64,000 nucleotides of DNA, taken from assembly GCA_964057225.1 (NCBI GenBank), contig OZ059895.1, forward strand, positions 13,702,001 through 13,766,000, written 5' to 3'. Within the stretch, counting starts at the first letter, position 1; the number at the start of each line of letters is the position of its first letter. Below are positions 37,297-48,415 of this stretch, piece after piece. The DNA is from Auanema rhodensis. Lineage: Eukaryota > Nematoda > Chromadorea > Rhabditida > Rhabditidae. Below the pieces are notes generated by a model. The model was not told where the DNA came from. It did no database searches and worked only from the letters and a program-made list of their open reading frames with translations. The translations under genes and the position numbers were made by a program.

Positions 37297-38076
37297 TCAT
37301 CATTTCCCAGAGCAGCAGCATCGACAGCAACAGCAGCAGCAGCAGCAATTTATGCGGAGTGAGCCTAATGTCAGGCAGCAACAAATGATGGTATGTTAAT
37401 TTTCCATTTATCGAAAATTTGACTATTTTTCTAGCGAATGGCAAGTCATTGTCCTACTCAGCAATCACATTCTTACCAAGAAATGCGTAGTCAAGATGTT
37501 CCTCAGTCACAACAGCATCAACAAAGCTATGATTACAGTGGCTTTATGCGGTAGTTTTACATATGTTTTATGGTAGTAGCTTTTAATATTTGGTATTATA
37601 ATATTATGATCTTCATTCATTTCACTTCATTAACTTCTCTGGCATTTTATTTTAATGTTTTGAAGTCATGCTTAACGAGTATATATGAAAATGTTTAGTT
37701 TTACGTAAAAGCTTGATTTTATCTTATGATCATCTGTTTCCCCTTTGTAACTAAGAAGAAAGTCTTGAAACTTGAGCTTTTGTATATAGTTATTTCAGCT
37801 TAATAAGGTGCAATTGTAGCCAGCGGGTATTAGTTTACTAAATATAACGGTCTTGTGAATTAAATGACGTGCATTTTTATAAATTATTTGATTAAATGCT
37901 TTATAAATAGATTAATAATAAAATATCATTGCTATAAAGTATTATTAAGAAAGTATCTGTATTGTTTTTGTCTCAGGGCTGTTCAAGTGCGTGAAAAATA
38001 CCAGAAAAAAATTCGTGTTTATAAATCTATGAGTCAGAAGCAATATCACGAATGGGCAATGAATATACATGAATAA
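30549..38076 (+). CDS. Ubinuclein, HIRA complex subunit, with Gln/His-rich tail
   Basis: Subunit of the replication-independent H3.3 chaperone HIRA complex; nuclear. Roughly 1,400-1,500 residues in more than 30 exons. N-terminal [18 protein letters not shown] is followed by the Hpc2/HUN (H3.3-binding) motif, [20 protein letters not shown] then [17 protein letters not shown], at about 30960-31130. The ubinuclein middle domain is recognisable at 32100-32220 ([20 protein letters not shown]) and 33300-33600 ([24 protein letters not shown]). After this comes a long Lys/Glu/Arg coiled coil (34540-35560), a Ser/Pro-rich stretch and a Gln/His-rich tail (36240-37550). The last exon, 37977-38076, gives [16 protein letters not shown]; without its 426-base intron the frame stops at 37553. 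Phase-consistent splices join all parts, though a split into two genes near 33816-34130 is not excluded. Confidence 0.85.
36992..37170 (+). repeat. Coding minisatellite, 27-base His/Gln units
   Basis: Six in-frame copies of a 27-base unit, CATCATGGTCAAATTCAACA plus CAG/CAA codons, each encoding HHGQIQQQQ or a close variant. The fourth and fifth units are lengthened by extra Gln codons. Length change here would stay in frame, so copy number may vary between individuals. Confidence 0.9.
37252..37296 (+). repeat. CAA trinucleotide run (polyglutamine)
   Basis: About 15 consecutive CAA codons within the ubinuclein tail, followed after a short His/Pro stretch by mixed CAG/CAA codons at about 37312-37350. 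The purity of the CAA tract suggests recent slippage. Confidence 0.9.
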
Positions 38077-39141
38077 AACGATGAGCGGATGCCAAGGATG
38101 GGCTGGCGTGGTTGTTTGGCCGACTGAGTGTGTGGCTCGTCGTCCTATTGATTCTGCTCGCTTATTTGCTTCTTTTCCATTTCCTTTTCTCCTATATTGC
38201 CCACTCCTCCTTATTTCAGATTTCTGGATTCTGTTTCAAATAGGATTTTATTCAGAACTGGAGTAAATTAATTTTTTTGAAAATGAGCTATTTTTTCGTT
38301 TCTCATTGTGTTCTACTTAATTTTCTTATAACTAATTTTTCTCATCGAACTTATTAAAAAAATATGAGCATACTTATATTTAAAAGTTGCTGAATAAACG
38401 TAGTCAATAAAATACTAAAATTCTGTGTACGTCGAGCAAAATAGAATGACGTAGATATTTCCGAGATTCGATAATATCTACATTGGAATATCGCAAGTTC
38501 TTTCATTGGGAAAAACTTAATATTCATACTTACTTATATTTAAAAAGCCGAATGAAAGAAATATAGCAGAACTGAGAACGAAATCGGGGATAACTTACTG
38601 AGTTTTAAAAAGTTTTTTCGAAGGAATTTACGGATCCAAAACTTCCTTTTCGATTAAAAGAAATAAAATAGAGAAACTATTCAGATTCATTATTGGTTAG
38701 TATTCTTAATAATTTGAATTTATTATAAACCAGATTCAGTAGTAAATTACTTTATAAAAGCTTGCACGATTTACATCTGCCATATTTACTTCTTTAAAAT
38801 TAATTATTTATTAACTTTTATTATTTTATTATCCAGAGGCTAAGAGAATGACCACAATGATATTCATTTAGCAGTGGTTGAAGTAATGAACCCATGGGAT
38901 CTATTTCTTAAGCATTTTCCTTGTGGTTTAAAACTGAACTGAGTCTCTCTTACCAAACAAGCCGTCTGGAAACTGACATGACCACGTCTGACAAATTTGG
39001 GAGAACGGGCATATGAATGTGTACTCCATCTATTCTTATATTCTTTATTTTGTTACATTTTCTTAGATTCATTATAAGTTTATTTGCTTCCAAATACTAA
39101 ATCATCTATATGCTGCAAGTTTTTATTTTTCTTTATTTTAG
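38077..39141. other. Spacer; probable EPAC 5' region
   Basis: No exon could be placed with confidence. A GC- and CT-richer block at 38090-38240, just after the ubinuclein stop, resembles the presumed promoters elsewhere and may be the ubinuclein 3' UTR or the EPAC promoter. At least one upstream EPAC exon must lie here or further up, because the first recognised EPAC exon has no usable start codon. Confidence 0.45.
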
Positions 39142-42100
39142 TATAATTGTATACATCGTCCTGACGTATTGAACCACCTCCAGCACGCCGCATGGAACTG
39201 GATGCGAGGTTAGTATAACATATATATATTTTTATAAATCTAATTATATACATGCATAGTAAACAAAACGTTAACTCTTTCTGTGCTGTTTTTTTCTCTG
39301 TAATCCCTCTTCTTATTTTAAAATTTGATTTTAGACGTGTATTGTCTAAAATTCTCTTCAACTTTACTATTCTTCCCGGTCATTTAAATATTTTTCTAAA
39401 TCCATTTTTTTATAAAAATAAAACCCATTTTCCAATAAAAAATTGGAGTGCTCAAACTAAAACGTCTATTAGTCATATTCACTTCGGGCGCTGATGTATT
39501 AATTTGGACAAGTTCCCTTTTCAGCCAACATTTCTTGCTTTTACGTCTTCTTTTCTTTCTCTGTATTTTCGTCTTCTTTTCATTTTTAAATTTAGATTTC
39601 AATTTTTCGTTATTGCCGTTTTGATAAAAGTTATGTGTACGATTGGACATCGACAACAAAAATTAGGTATTTTGATAGAATCTATATCTGCCAATTTTTG
39701 GTAATCTCCTGTCATATGCTTTCAAAACGTCTATTTTTACCTTCAACATAATTAGTTATGTGTATTCTTTTAAGAAGTTAAACTGTATATTAAGAAAAAC
39801 TTTCAAATATATACAATATTCCATATGATAGCTAATTTTTATTGTTTTATAATGGACAAAAAAAGTAAGAGTTTCTGCAATTTATCGAATCTTCGATGTT
39901 GATTGTCAAACATAATATTATATTTCATAAATGTGGTTCGATTTCTTGTAGTCAGTCTGCAATGTTGTTAGGCTAAGTGCATTTTTATATTTTCCCGTTC
40001 CGTTTCATTCTTTTTTTTATTTGATTTCTATATATCCACACTTTTTTGTTCTCGTTTCCATGGGCAACCTGCAACAGCTTATTGAACCTCATATCACAAC
40101 CATCCCCTAGCATTCGACTACTAGACTATCACATTTAAAATGGCTGTGACTATTTTAGAAATTGAATCTTTTTCTTGGAATCGCTTTACTTTAAGCTGCA
40201 CATATCGGACTCTAACAGTCTTTTCTACATTTTCTGAAACTTCTGACCATAAATCCAGTTGGATATAGTAGCTATGAAGCTTCACATTAGACTCCTCGTA
40301 TGGAGCTTACTCCGAACTAAATATTGATTATTTCTTTTTGCTATATAAGGAAACCCTTTTTATGTTTTATGACACACACACATATATTTTATATATATAT
40401 CTATATAAATTCATATAGATACACATATGTTTATGTTTATAGTATATAACAAATGCACGTTGAAAAAAATATTTTGAATGTGAGTTTCATAAAATTTACC
40501 ACTTACTTTGAATATCTTATGATTTGATATGCATTATATTGGCTCATTACAAATAAATTCAATTTTATCGATTGGTTTTTTTTCTAATAGATCATAACAC
40601 GTTGGTTAATGCTTGAATTTTTAAATTGTCTTGCTCCTTTTTATAAGACTTGTATTGTTTGGCAGTGTTGTAAGAATGTGTTCGGTAATAGCATACATCC
40701 TGTCAGCACTGCCGAATCGATGCTAAGTCTATACTTAATAAAGATACTTCTGCAGTTTATGATTTTCTTAAATTTGTGTGATCTTTCATAACCTGCACAT
40801 GTTGGTAAAAATATGGAGTTCTGATTAGGGAGGAGAAGTTTTTCCTTAGCAACTTGTCAACATTACTCCATTTCATAAAAACGAGAATCAATCTTTCCTA
40901 AAATAGAATGCTTACATTTTCTTATTAATTTACAGGTGCTTCCCAGCGTCATATTCGCGAAATGGAGGCGATTGTATCAAAAGCCAGGAGGTTTGATCAA
41001 CTGCGTGGCATATCGGATAGTCTCCTTCTAGCTTTAATTCGCTATTCAGAGCCCCAACCAGATAAAATTTCGGCTGGAGTAATTTGTAAGTATATATTGT
41101 TTAAATTATTTTCTCATCGATAAGCCAATAATAAAAATAAAAAAGGAAGATACATACACTTATTAGGTATGAATGCACATACACACATACAATATTGGTG
41201 ATTCATTCATTTCGTTAAAACAAATGACGTATTAGTATTTAATTATATATATATATATATTAATAATAGGTATATAGATATACATATATTATATTTAAAA
41301 CTTTATATATTCTTTCAAACAATATTATGTTTAGTATTACAATCTTGTAATTATGTGATATGTAGATATGAAATTATAACTACTTGCAAATATATATCTT
41401 TTAATATTAAATTTCTTATAAAAAATTGAAAATTATCTTTTGATTTATCTAAAATTCTAAAATCATTAGAATTTTAAATAATAATGAAATAAGCAATTAG
41501 TCTGGACAGTTTCACAGTGCTGGTTTTTTCTTTCTAAATATTTCATTTGTTTCAATTTCGTTAAAAACTGAATATAATGAGCTTTCAGTATTCAATCAAG
41601 GTGATTATACTCAATATTGGTATCTTTTACTAGCGGGCCAGGTTCAACTATTCCTTCCTACTATTAATGGCAATGTGAGTTTTTAAATTAAAATTAGTTT
41701 TATATTTACATATTTAATATAATAAATTTAAAATACTATAACTTTCTATATTCGTTCTGTATTTATGAATATTGTTTCGTTTTCCCCTCACTTTTTGAAT
41801 TTGCTTTTATTTCGATTGTAGAAACGATAACAAGCGTAAATAAGACTTAACGAATCAATCAAATAGTTAACGAAAAGCATCCTAAGTTCCATAAAAAATT
41901 TCAGCCTATTCACTTGCGAACTCTCTCAGCTGGTTGTCTCTTTGGAGAACTTGATGTTGTTCGTCATTGTTGTTCTGTAGTTGTAACTAAACCAGCCGAG
42001 TTTATTAAAATCTCCCAGAATCAGTTTCTCAGTGTGTATAATGTGAGTATTTATATGAGAACTTCTGAAAATGTTCTAATTATTTTAAGAAACACGCTGA

Positions 42101-45100
42101 TCATCTTCAACCATTTTTGGTTGTGATGCAAGATGCGATTGCTGAAGAATATGGCAAGTTAATTATTTTTTTTTATTTTATAATAAACAAAACTAAAAAA
42201 ATATTCAAAAAGTAAATTAACTTCACGTTGTTATATAAACACATAATTTCAGCTCATTCACCAGTTTTTCAATTTTTTGAATCTGATAATCATAGACATC
42301 CTGAGAACAAAACCAAAAATGGTTATTATCACCAACCGGCTATACCTGGCTCTGTTACAAATATTCAATATCAAGGCAAACTTTTTATTTTTTCATTATA
42401 TACTATATGCATGCGTTCCAGATGTTTATGATTTGAGTAAACTAAAATCAGAACTGCCTAACTATGATCAAACAAACATCATTGAATTCAATTCGATTGT
42501 AAGTTTTTTTTTTCTGATATTCAACAAAAGCTTTCTATTTATTTATTTGATTGCTATCTGTTTTTCGTTTATCCAAAAATATTTTATTTTTTAAGTATAT
42601 ATGAATATTTCAAATTATTTTACTCAGATGCAGCAAGTACCGAATAATTATTTTGGTTATAAATAGATATTCTTTATTATCTAATGTCTAAACTATGATA
42701 TATGTATACATATATATCTACTAATTGTGGTTTCTCATAAAAAAAAGTTGAAAACCTAAAAGTTAGTATACGTCCTCTTACGGAGGTTTAGGATCTACCC
42801 AGCCTTTATGACATAAATGCAAACATAAATTACAGTCATCTGAAGAGAGAATGGCCGAAGCTGGCTCAATTTTGAAGCATGTAATGATGTCTCAAGCACC
42901 ACATATTGTCCGTGATCGGGTGTTACATAATTTGGTATTTGATAATTGAATATAATAACAAACCCGAGAAGTTTAGCCATTTTCGTGTTGTATGATTGGG
43001 TCAGAAATGGTGGATTGGCTTCTAGAATTGAGCATCTCAATGGGACAACATTCTCCAGTATTGAGTAGATTTCAAGTGATTAAAGTGCAAGATTCCTTTT
43101 ATAATTTTTTATATTTATAGGTTACTGGAATATGGCAAACTTTATTAGAATATAATATTATTTGTCATGGTAAGTCTTTAACCAAAAATATTTGTACGTT
43201 TATAATTAATAAAATACAAAATATAAGAATTTTGAAGGCATATAAACATTTTATGTGTAGACAAATTGAGTTCCTATATAATTTATAATTTTTTTTTTGT
43301 TCTCATCAATAGAATCCATTACGTATGAACATTCGTATTATCATAAATGATGATGCCGACGAGTGTACGTTTTATGTACATAGAAATACATATACACAAC
43401 CATACATTTGTCGATAAATTCTATATTTCTGTTTTAATTAAACTTTATGTGAAGAGAATTCTGCTTTATATAGATAGATATATATATGAAAATAAGGCTG
43501 TTTATAAGAAATTTGATAAATGTTTACTCAGTTTTGCCTGTTTCAGTCTCGAATGAGCAACAATTTGCGGACAAACACCTTTTATATCGCTGGCTGAATG
43601 AAGATCAAATCCGTTTGTTTTTTTTCTAATGATTTGAATGCTCTTATATTTTATTTAAAACATTAACTTTAATATATTTAGAGCTGAATATTAAAATGCA
43701 AGCAGAAATTCCGTCAAGGGAAGATATCTTTAACTCCCTGTTCTTTTTGTCCACAGTTGGCCCGGACGCTCTGTTTAGAATGATCCTGAAGAAAACGTTT
43801 CTTTATTTCTCATGAAAGCATTTTAAGAATATTATTTAGGCCGTATGAACGAACTCCGGAAGAATTAGAGCTTGTATATGAAGAATTGTTACACGTTAAG
43901 GCTTTATCTCATTTGAGTACTATGGTAAAACGAGAATTAGCTACAGTTGTAGGATTTGAACACCATACTCATGCTGGTATGATTATTTTGTTCCTGAATA
44001 TTCTCAAAACAACATTTTAGGGACTGTATTGTTCCATCAAGGAGAGCCAGGTAAACATTGGTATATAATACTGAAAGGAAGTGTAGATGTAGTAATTCAT
44101 GGAAAAGTTATAATAAAATTTGTTTATCATATTTATAAAATAATATTAGGGTGTTGTATGCACATTGCAAGAAGGTGATGATTTTGGCAAACTAGCTTTG
44201 GTAAACGATGCTCCTAGAGCAGCTACTGTAGCTTTGCGAGAAGATGATTCACAATTTCTAGTTGTTAATAAATATGACTTTAACAGGTAAGAAAATAGCT
44301 AAGAAAGATAAATTTACTCATGTCCTTGTTTAGAATAATTCGCGATGTTGAAGCTAATACGGTGCGATTGAAAGAACATGGGCAGGATGTACTAGTTTTG
44401 GAGAAAATGAGCTGGCCCAGAGGTGCCGCTGTAGATGATGGAATGCCTGCTTTAACTGTCAAGGGCCAATGCAGGTATATTGCAATTTCTTAATTATATT
44501 TATTTATTGATATTTAATAGTTATTCGGTTATGGCTGGTTTACCTGAAAAGATGATTGAATATGTTTTAGAAACGAGAGTAGATGCTCAAACTGAAGAGG
44601 TACTTCATTCATTTTTTCAAGTATAGGCTAATTGATCAGATTTTTTTAGGGAGACATGGATGTGTTTCTGGAAGATTTCATTTTAACACATATTATATAT
44701 ATGCCAACCAATGTATTATGTAATTATCTTCGAAACTATTACAATCGGAAGCCTGATGTAAGTTTATTTCTTATTCCTTCTCCACTTTTGTGCTAATTTT
44801 CCAGTTTCACACTGATCCATTGCGTGCTCCAAATTGTGTATCACTTGCCATCGATTATGAAGCTGATATGGAGTTTAGCATTGCATCCAAACGTCGTGTT
44901 GTTACCTTTGTTAATCTTTGGGTTAGCACTTTAGGCGTTCAATTTTTTCTTCATCCTGCAGCTAATTCATTTATTGAAGTTTATAAAACGTAAATTTTGC
45001 ATTTACTGATAATTTGTTGTTAGGAATTATATTGTTATGTCTTGGACGACAATAAAAGATTTCCTCGAATGCAGCCATTACTCAATCGTATGACAATCTT

Positions 45101-46865
45101 ACAAGAAACTAGAGAAGAAGCTATGAGGTTAGTATGATTTCCTAACGAGTAAAACTCTATTTCTAGAAACCTTGCAAGACACTCGGCCGTAGTCCTGGAA
45201 TGCGGAGTTTTAGCAACTTCAGCTCCCGCCCCTTTGCCAATTCTTCCCAGTGATACTTGTATGTAAAATTATAGTTTAAACAAGTAGTATTATTCTGTAG
45301 GCAATCAGATAATTCATCTGGCTGATACAACATCCATCGTCCTTAATATTAGAATGGATAAAACTGCTCAAGATGTGTGCGAACTAGCTCGGGCTCGTGT
45401 ACGCTATAAGCATAGTAATGAAGCTCTTTCCTTGGTCGAAGTCCGAAGTGGAGGAGGTAGCCATAAACAGTTTTTTTTTATTTTCAAATTTTTCTATTAG
45501 AACGACATGTTTTTTCGCCACGTGATATTTCAATATCAACTATGCTCTCGCTCAATGGTAAACTTTATATTGCTTATAAAGATGAAATAATGTCATTGGT
45601 GAGTGTAGTAAACTAGAATTCAGCGTTTCAAAATTATTATAAATAAACCTTTTAGGTAGCGCAACCTGATCAGAATGGGCCTATAGAATCAATTCACTCA
45701 TCTGTTTTAGATTTCGTAAGAAGTTCTGAATTAGCACAGCAACTTTTTATTCTTCACACTCAATTATTTCATGCATGTGACGATATTGAACTTATCAATC
45801 AGGTAAAATTAATATTATGGAAATAAGTTAAATTTAAATCTTATTAGGTGATAGGTCGGGAGCAATTTCCAGGGAGAGTTCCTTCAAATTTGGATTTAAT
45901 GATGAGAAGGTTCAACGAAGTTCAATATTGGTCTACAACTGAAATTCTCCTAGCAGTCCCTGCTAAACGTGTGAATACGTTGAGAAAATTCATCAAGATT
46001 GCTATGCAGTAACAATATTTTTTCTTCTTCTACATAAAAGAAAAATTTAAGTGCTAAAGACAACGGAGATTTGTTATCGTTTTTTGCAATTACTCTTGGT
46101 CTTAGTAACATATCTGTAAGCAGACTTTCACAAACTTGGCAGGTATGTAAATGCTTGAAAGTGTTTTTTTGTTTTTATTGTGATATATTTTATTCCCTGA
46201 GCTATTGCTGCAGAAGCAGCGTGGCGCAGTGGAAGCGTGCTGGGCCCATAACCCAGAGGTCGGTGGATCGAAACCACTCGCTGCTAATGTTTTTGCAAAT
46301 ATTTTAAAAAATACTCAAGAGCTAAGGAATTCTGTTTTAGAGACTCCCGATGAAAATGAGAAGGCAGTTTGCAGATTTCGAATCTTTATTAGATCCGTCT
46401 AGGAATCATAGACCTTATCGTGCTCTTATTGCTAAAGTCTGTTAAAATTTGTTTTGTATAATAGTATAAGTTTAATTGATAGATGAATCCACCATATATT
46501 CCTTTTGTTCCTCTTCTACTGAAGGATTTAACTTTTATTCACGATGGAAACAAAACATATTATAATGGTTTGGTTAATTTTGAAAAGATGGTTAGTCTAC
46601 ATAACAATCCGAGTTCATAGAACATGTATTTTAGCACATGGTGGCAAACACTCTTCGAAGTTTTCGTCATTGCAAACTACGATTTTCAAGTAAGATTTTC
46701 CAGAACTCTCATAAAGATAATTGTGTTTCATTTTCAGATCAATGCTATGAAATGAAAAAAGTTTGTGAAACTCAAAATCTACTACGCAACTTTCGAGTTA
46801 TCGATAACCAGAAGCGTCTAATGGAGTTATCATATTTAATAGAACCGAAACGTAGAAAGAACTAA
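39142..46865 (+). CDS. EPAC (RAPGEF3/4), cAMP-activated Rap GEF; 5' incomplete
   Basis: cAMP-gated exchange factor for Rap1/2. Domain order matches EPAC2: CNB-A (40936-42150), DEP (42840-43620), CNB-B (43980-44410), REM (44460-45130), Ras-association-like (45190-45660) and CDC25/RasGEF (45690-46865). CNB-B has the EPAC-type phosphate-binding cassette [19 protein letters not shown] and is followed by [20 protein letters not shown]. The GEF domain has [68 protein letters not shown] and [16 protein letters not shown]. It ends EPKRRKN* at 46865. In CNB-A the cassette reads [14 protein letters not shown] and looks degenerate. The first recognised exon, 39142-39208, reads [19 protein letters not shown] and needs an upstream start. 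The intron 46141-46339 holds a tRNA gene. Confidence 0.93.
41244..41261. repeat. AT dinucleotide microsatellite
   Basis: Nine AT repeats in an EPAC intron, in an area of further short AT-rich runs. No function suggested. Confidence 0.8.
46215..46286 (+). tRNA. Initiator tRNA-Met (CAT), intronic in EPAC
   Basis: A 72-base cloverleaf. The acceptor stem AGCAGCG pairs perfectly with CGCTGCT (A1:T72), with discriminator A. The anticodon stem CTGGG/CCCAG, with three G:C pairs next to the loop, encloses CCCATAA, giving anticodon CAT with C33. The T arm GGTGG/CCACT encloses ATCGAAA, with A54 and A60. A1:T72, the three G:C pairs, C33 and A54/A60 are the hallmarks of animal cytoplasmic initiator tRNA. 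It has no intron and no encoded CCA. It lies in the same orientation as EPAC, in the 199-base intron between the SQTWQ and RLPMKM exons. Internal A and B boxes should give independent Pol III transcription. Confidence 0.97.
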
Positions 46866-47319
46866 TAGCAATCATATATCAATGTACATGCCACTGTTTC
46901 CGCTCAATATTTGTATACTTCTCAAACCTATACTAATTGACTATAGCTCAATTATTCTGCAATTATATATAGGAGCGTGTCTAACTTTAAAATATTTCGA
47001 TTGGTTAAATCTCTTTAAAGATATCTGTACGCACTTGTAAATTGCTCAAGTATGTACTGTTATATATTTTATTATATATATTATGAATTTTACTTATTTA
47101 TGCTTAACTTCATTTTGCTATATAATTTCACTATCGTCAACATTGTCTAAATACCGGTGCTTTCAAGGTTGATTTATTAATCACATTCACTGTTTCAACA
47201 GTAAAGTAATGATTATAATAAATATAATATATTAAACAATGCAAATATATTTGATATTTAATTATATATGCTACAGTATAGCAACAAAATTTAAATATTT
47301 AAAGGTCTAAAATTATTGG
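46866..47319. other. EPAC 3' UTR and AT-rich spacer
   Basis: No gene seen. AT-rich sequence with short near-repeats of TATATA; it should contain the EPAC polyadenylation site. Confidence 0.5.
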
Positions 47320-47660
47320 TCTCGGCACGATTTCACCGTATGGCTTTATCGACAACTCGCGTGAATTCCTAACTTCAGCGTCGCGGCTTGCGGAGCGCTG
47401 CGTGCGACATGCGTACCTTCTGAATACGTGCGTCGCGGTCGTACCGGACCGCGAGGCTTCGCGAAGCGGCCTGCGTGGCGTACATATCCTAAACAGCGCG
47501 AATATTCAGTTTTTGAATGCGGCTGGTATTCAAATCAACGGTTTCAAGCACCGTTGGTGCACTTTCGTATTAACAAATAAGGCTTCCAACAACTTGGTTC
47601 TTTGTGGGCCAACTCCCGGAAGCAAAAAATGCGATAAAGTGTCTGTAGGATAAGTACGTT
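47320..47660. other. GC-rich, hairpin-bearing island
   Basis: A CpG-rich island in AT-rich surroundings. Perfect inverted repeats include CGCGGTC-6 bases-GACCGCG near 47437-47456, the 12-base palindrome GCTTCGCGAAGC near 47457-47468 and CAACGGT-7 bases-ACCGTTG near 47536-47556. An 83-codon frame (47402-47653) spans it but has no signal peptide and no known domain. A donor-like GTACGT follows at 47656 and an acceptor-like TTTAAG ends near 47732. It could be a structured non-coding RNA, a 5' UTR exon or a promoter. I cannot decide between them. Confidence 0.5.
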
Positions 47661-47736
47661 ACGAGCCCAATAAGTTTATTTCTCGTTTTATGTTTTCATA
47701 GTAGCTTTCATCATATAATTGTTGTATTTAAGGTAA

Positions 47737-47931
47737 ATGGATGTAAGAGACGATGTCCGCAGTCGCGAAGCAAATTACAACAGTTCTGTAAAAGTAGCTC
47801 GCGAAAATACTGCTGAAGACGGGACGGGGACAGACTATCAGCTAACAGAGCTGAAGACAATGGTGAAAAATGAAGGTAGGTTAAATAATTTGTTGGATTT
47901 TGTTAAGGGCGAAAATTTAAAAAAGGTTTAA
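47737..47931 (+). CDS. Possible small acidic protein (64 or 52 aa)
   Basis: An ATG in good context (GTAAATGG) opens a charged 64-residue frame, MDVRDDVRSREANYN then TDYQLTELKTMVKNEG. The sequence before it ends in an acceptor-like TTTAAG, and GTAGGT at about 47876 could be a donor to an acceptor near 47987, which would give a 52-residue product ending NEDCIRI. Composition and GC content are more coding-like than the flanks. No family is recognised. It may be the coding exon of a gene whose 5' exon is the GC-rich island. Confidence 0.35.
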   Translation: MDVRDDVRSREANYNSSVKVARENTAEDGTGTDYQLTELKTMVKNEGRLNNLLDFVKGENLKKV

Positions 47932-47935
47932 TCAA

Positions 47936-48415
47936 TTAAATGCTATCCTACGTTGGCTTTATTTATCGCTCTCTGGAAATTTCAGATTGCATAAGAATAT
48001 AGATGATTCTAAAAATATTGTTGTCCCCGAAAATAACGCAAAATAAAATTAAAATTATATAGATCTTAATCTTTTAATATTATAATATGATTATAATTTA
48101 AATTATGAAAGATTATAATATGAGTTTTTTTTTTGGTTTTTTAAGTTATCTAATTTTTTCCTAATCTTTGTTCTGTTCCCTATTAAATTTTGATGGAAAG
48201 ATTCGAATATCTTATATTCATAAAAAAGTCCATAAAAAACATTTTTGCAAGAGCAGTACTGAATTTTGAGAAAATCATCGCAATGGGTGCGCAGTCGTTG
48301 TGGTGAGTGTTTAGGGGCGGGGTTTTATTCCGATGTGCGCATTGAGGTTAGCAAGTTCGTCCTGCGCAATAGCAACTTTACATAAGTGTTCATGATATTT
48401 CGTTTTCAAGATTCC
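47936..48415. other. Spacer with GC-rich promoter-like patch
   Basis: AT-rich until about 48270. Then a patch at 48275-48380, with GGGGCGGGG-like and GCGC elements, lies just upstream of the MADF-BESS start and is probably its promoter. TTTTCAAG ends at 48410, five bases before the ATG. Confidence 0.45.

Noticed and set aside
36702-37444. Long minus-strand frames rich in Leu or Val/Asp opposite the ubinuclein tail
   Set aside because: They are antisense shadows of the CAA/CAG and CATCAT repeats; the plus strand is coherent coding sequence.
38069-38266. 65-codon frame overlapping the ubinuclein stop
   Set aside because: Overlaps the end of ubinuclein in another frame and shows no domain; more likely 3' UTR or promoter sequence.
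46071-46402. Frames crossing the tRNA gene as continuous coding sequence
   Set aside because: The EPAC protein aligns only if 46141-46339 is removed as an intron; the frames are read-through artefacts.
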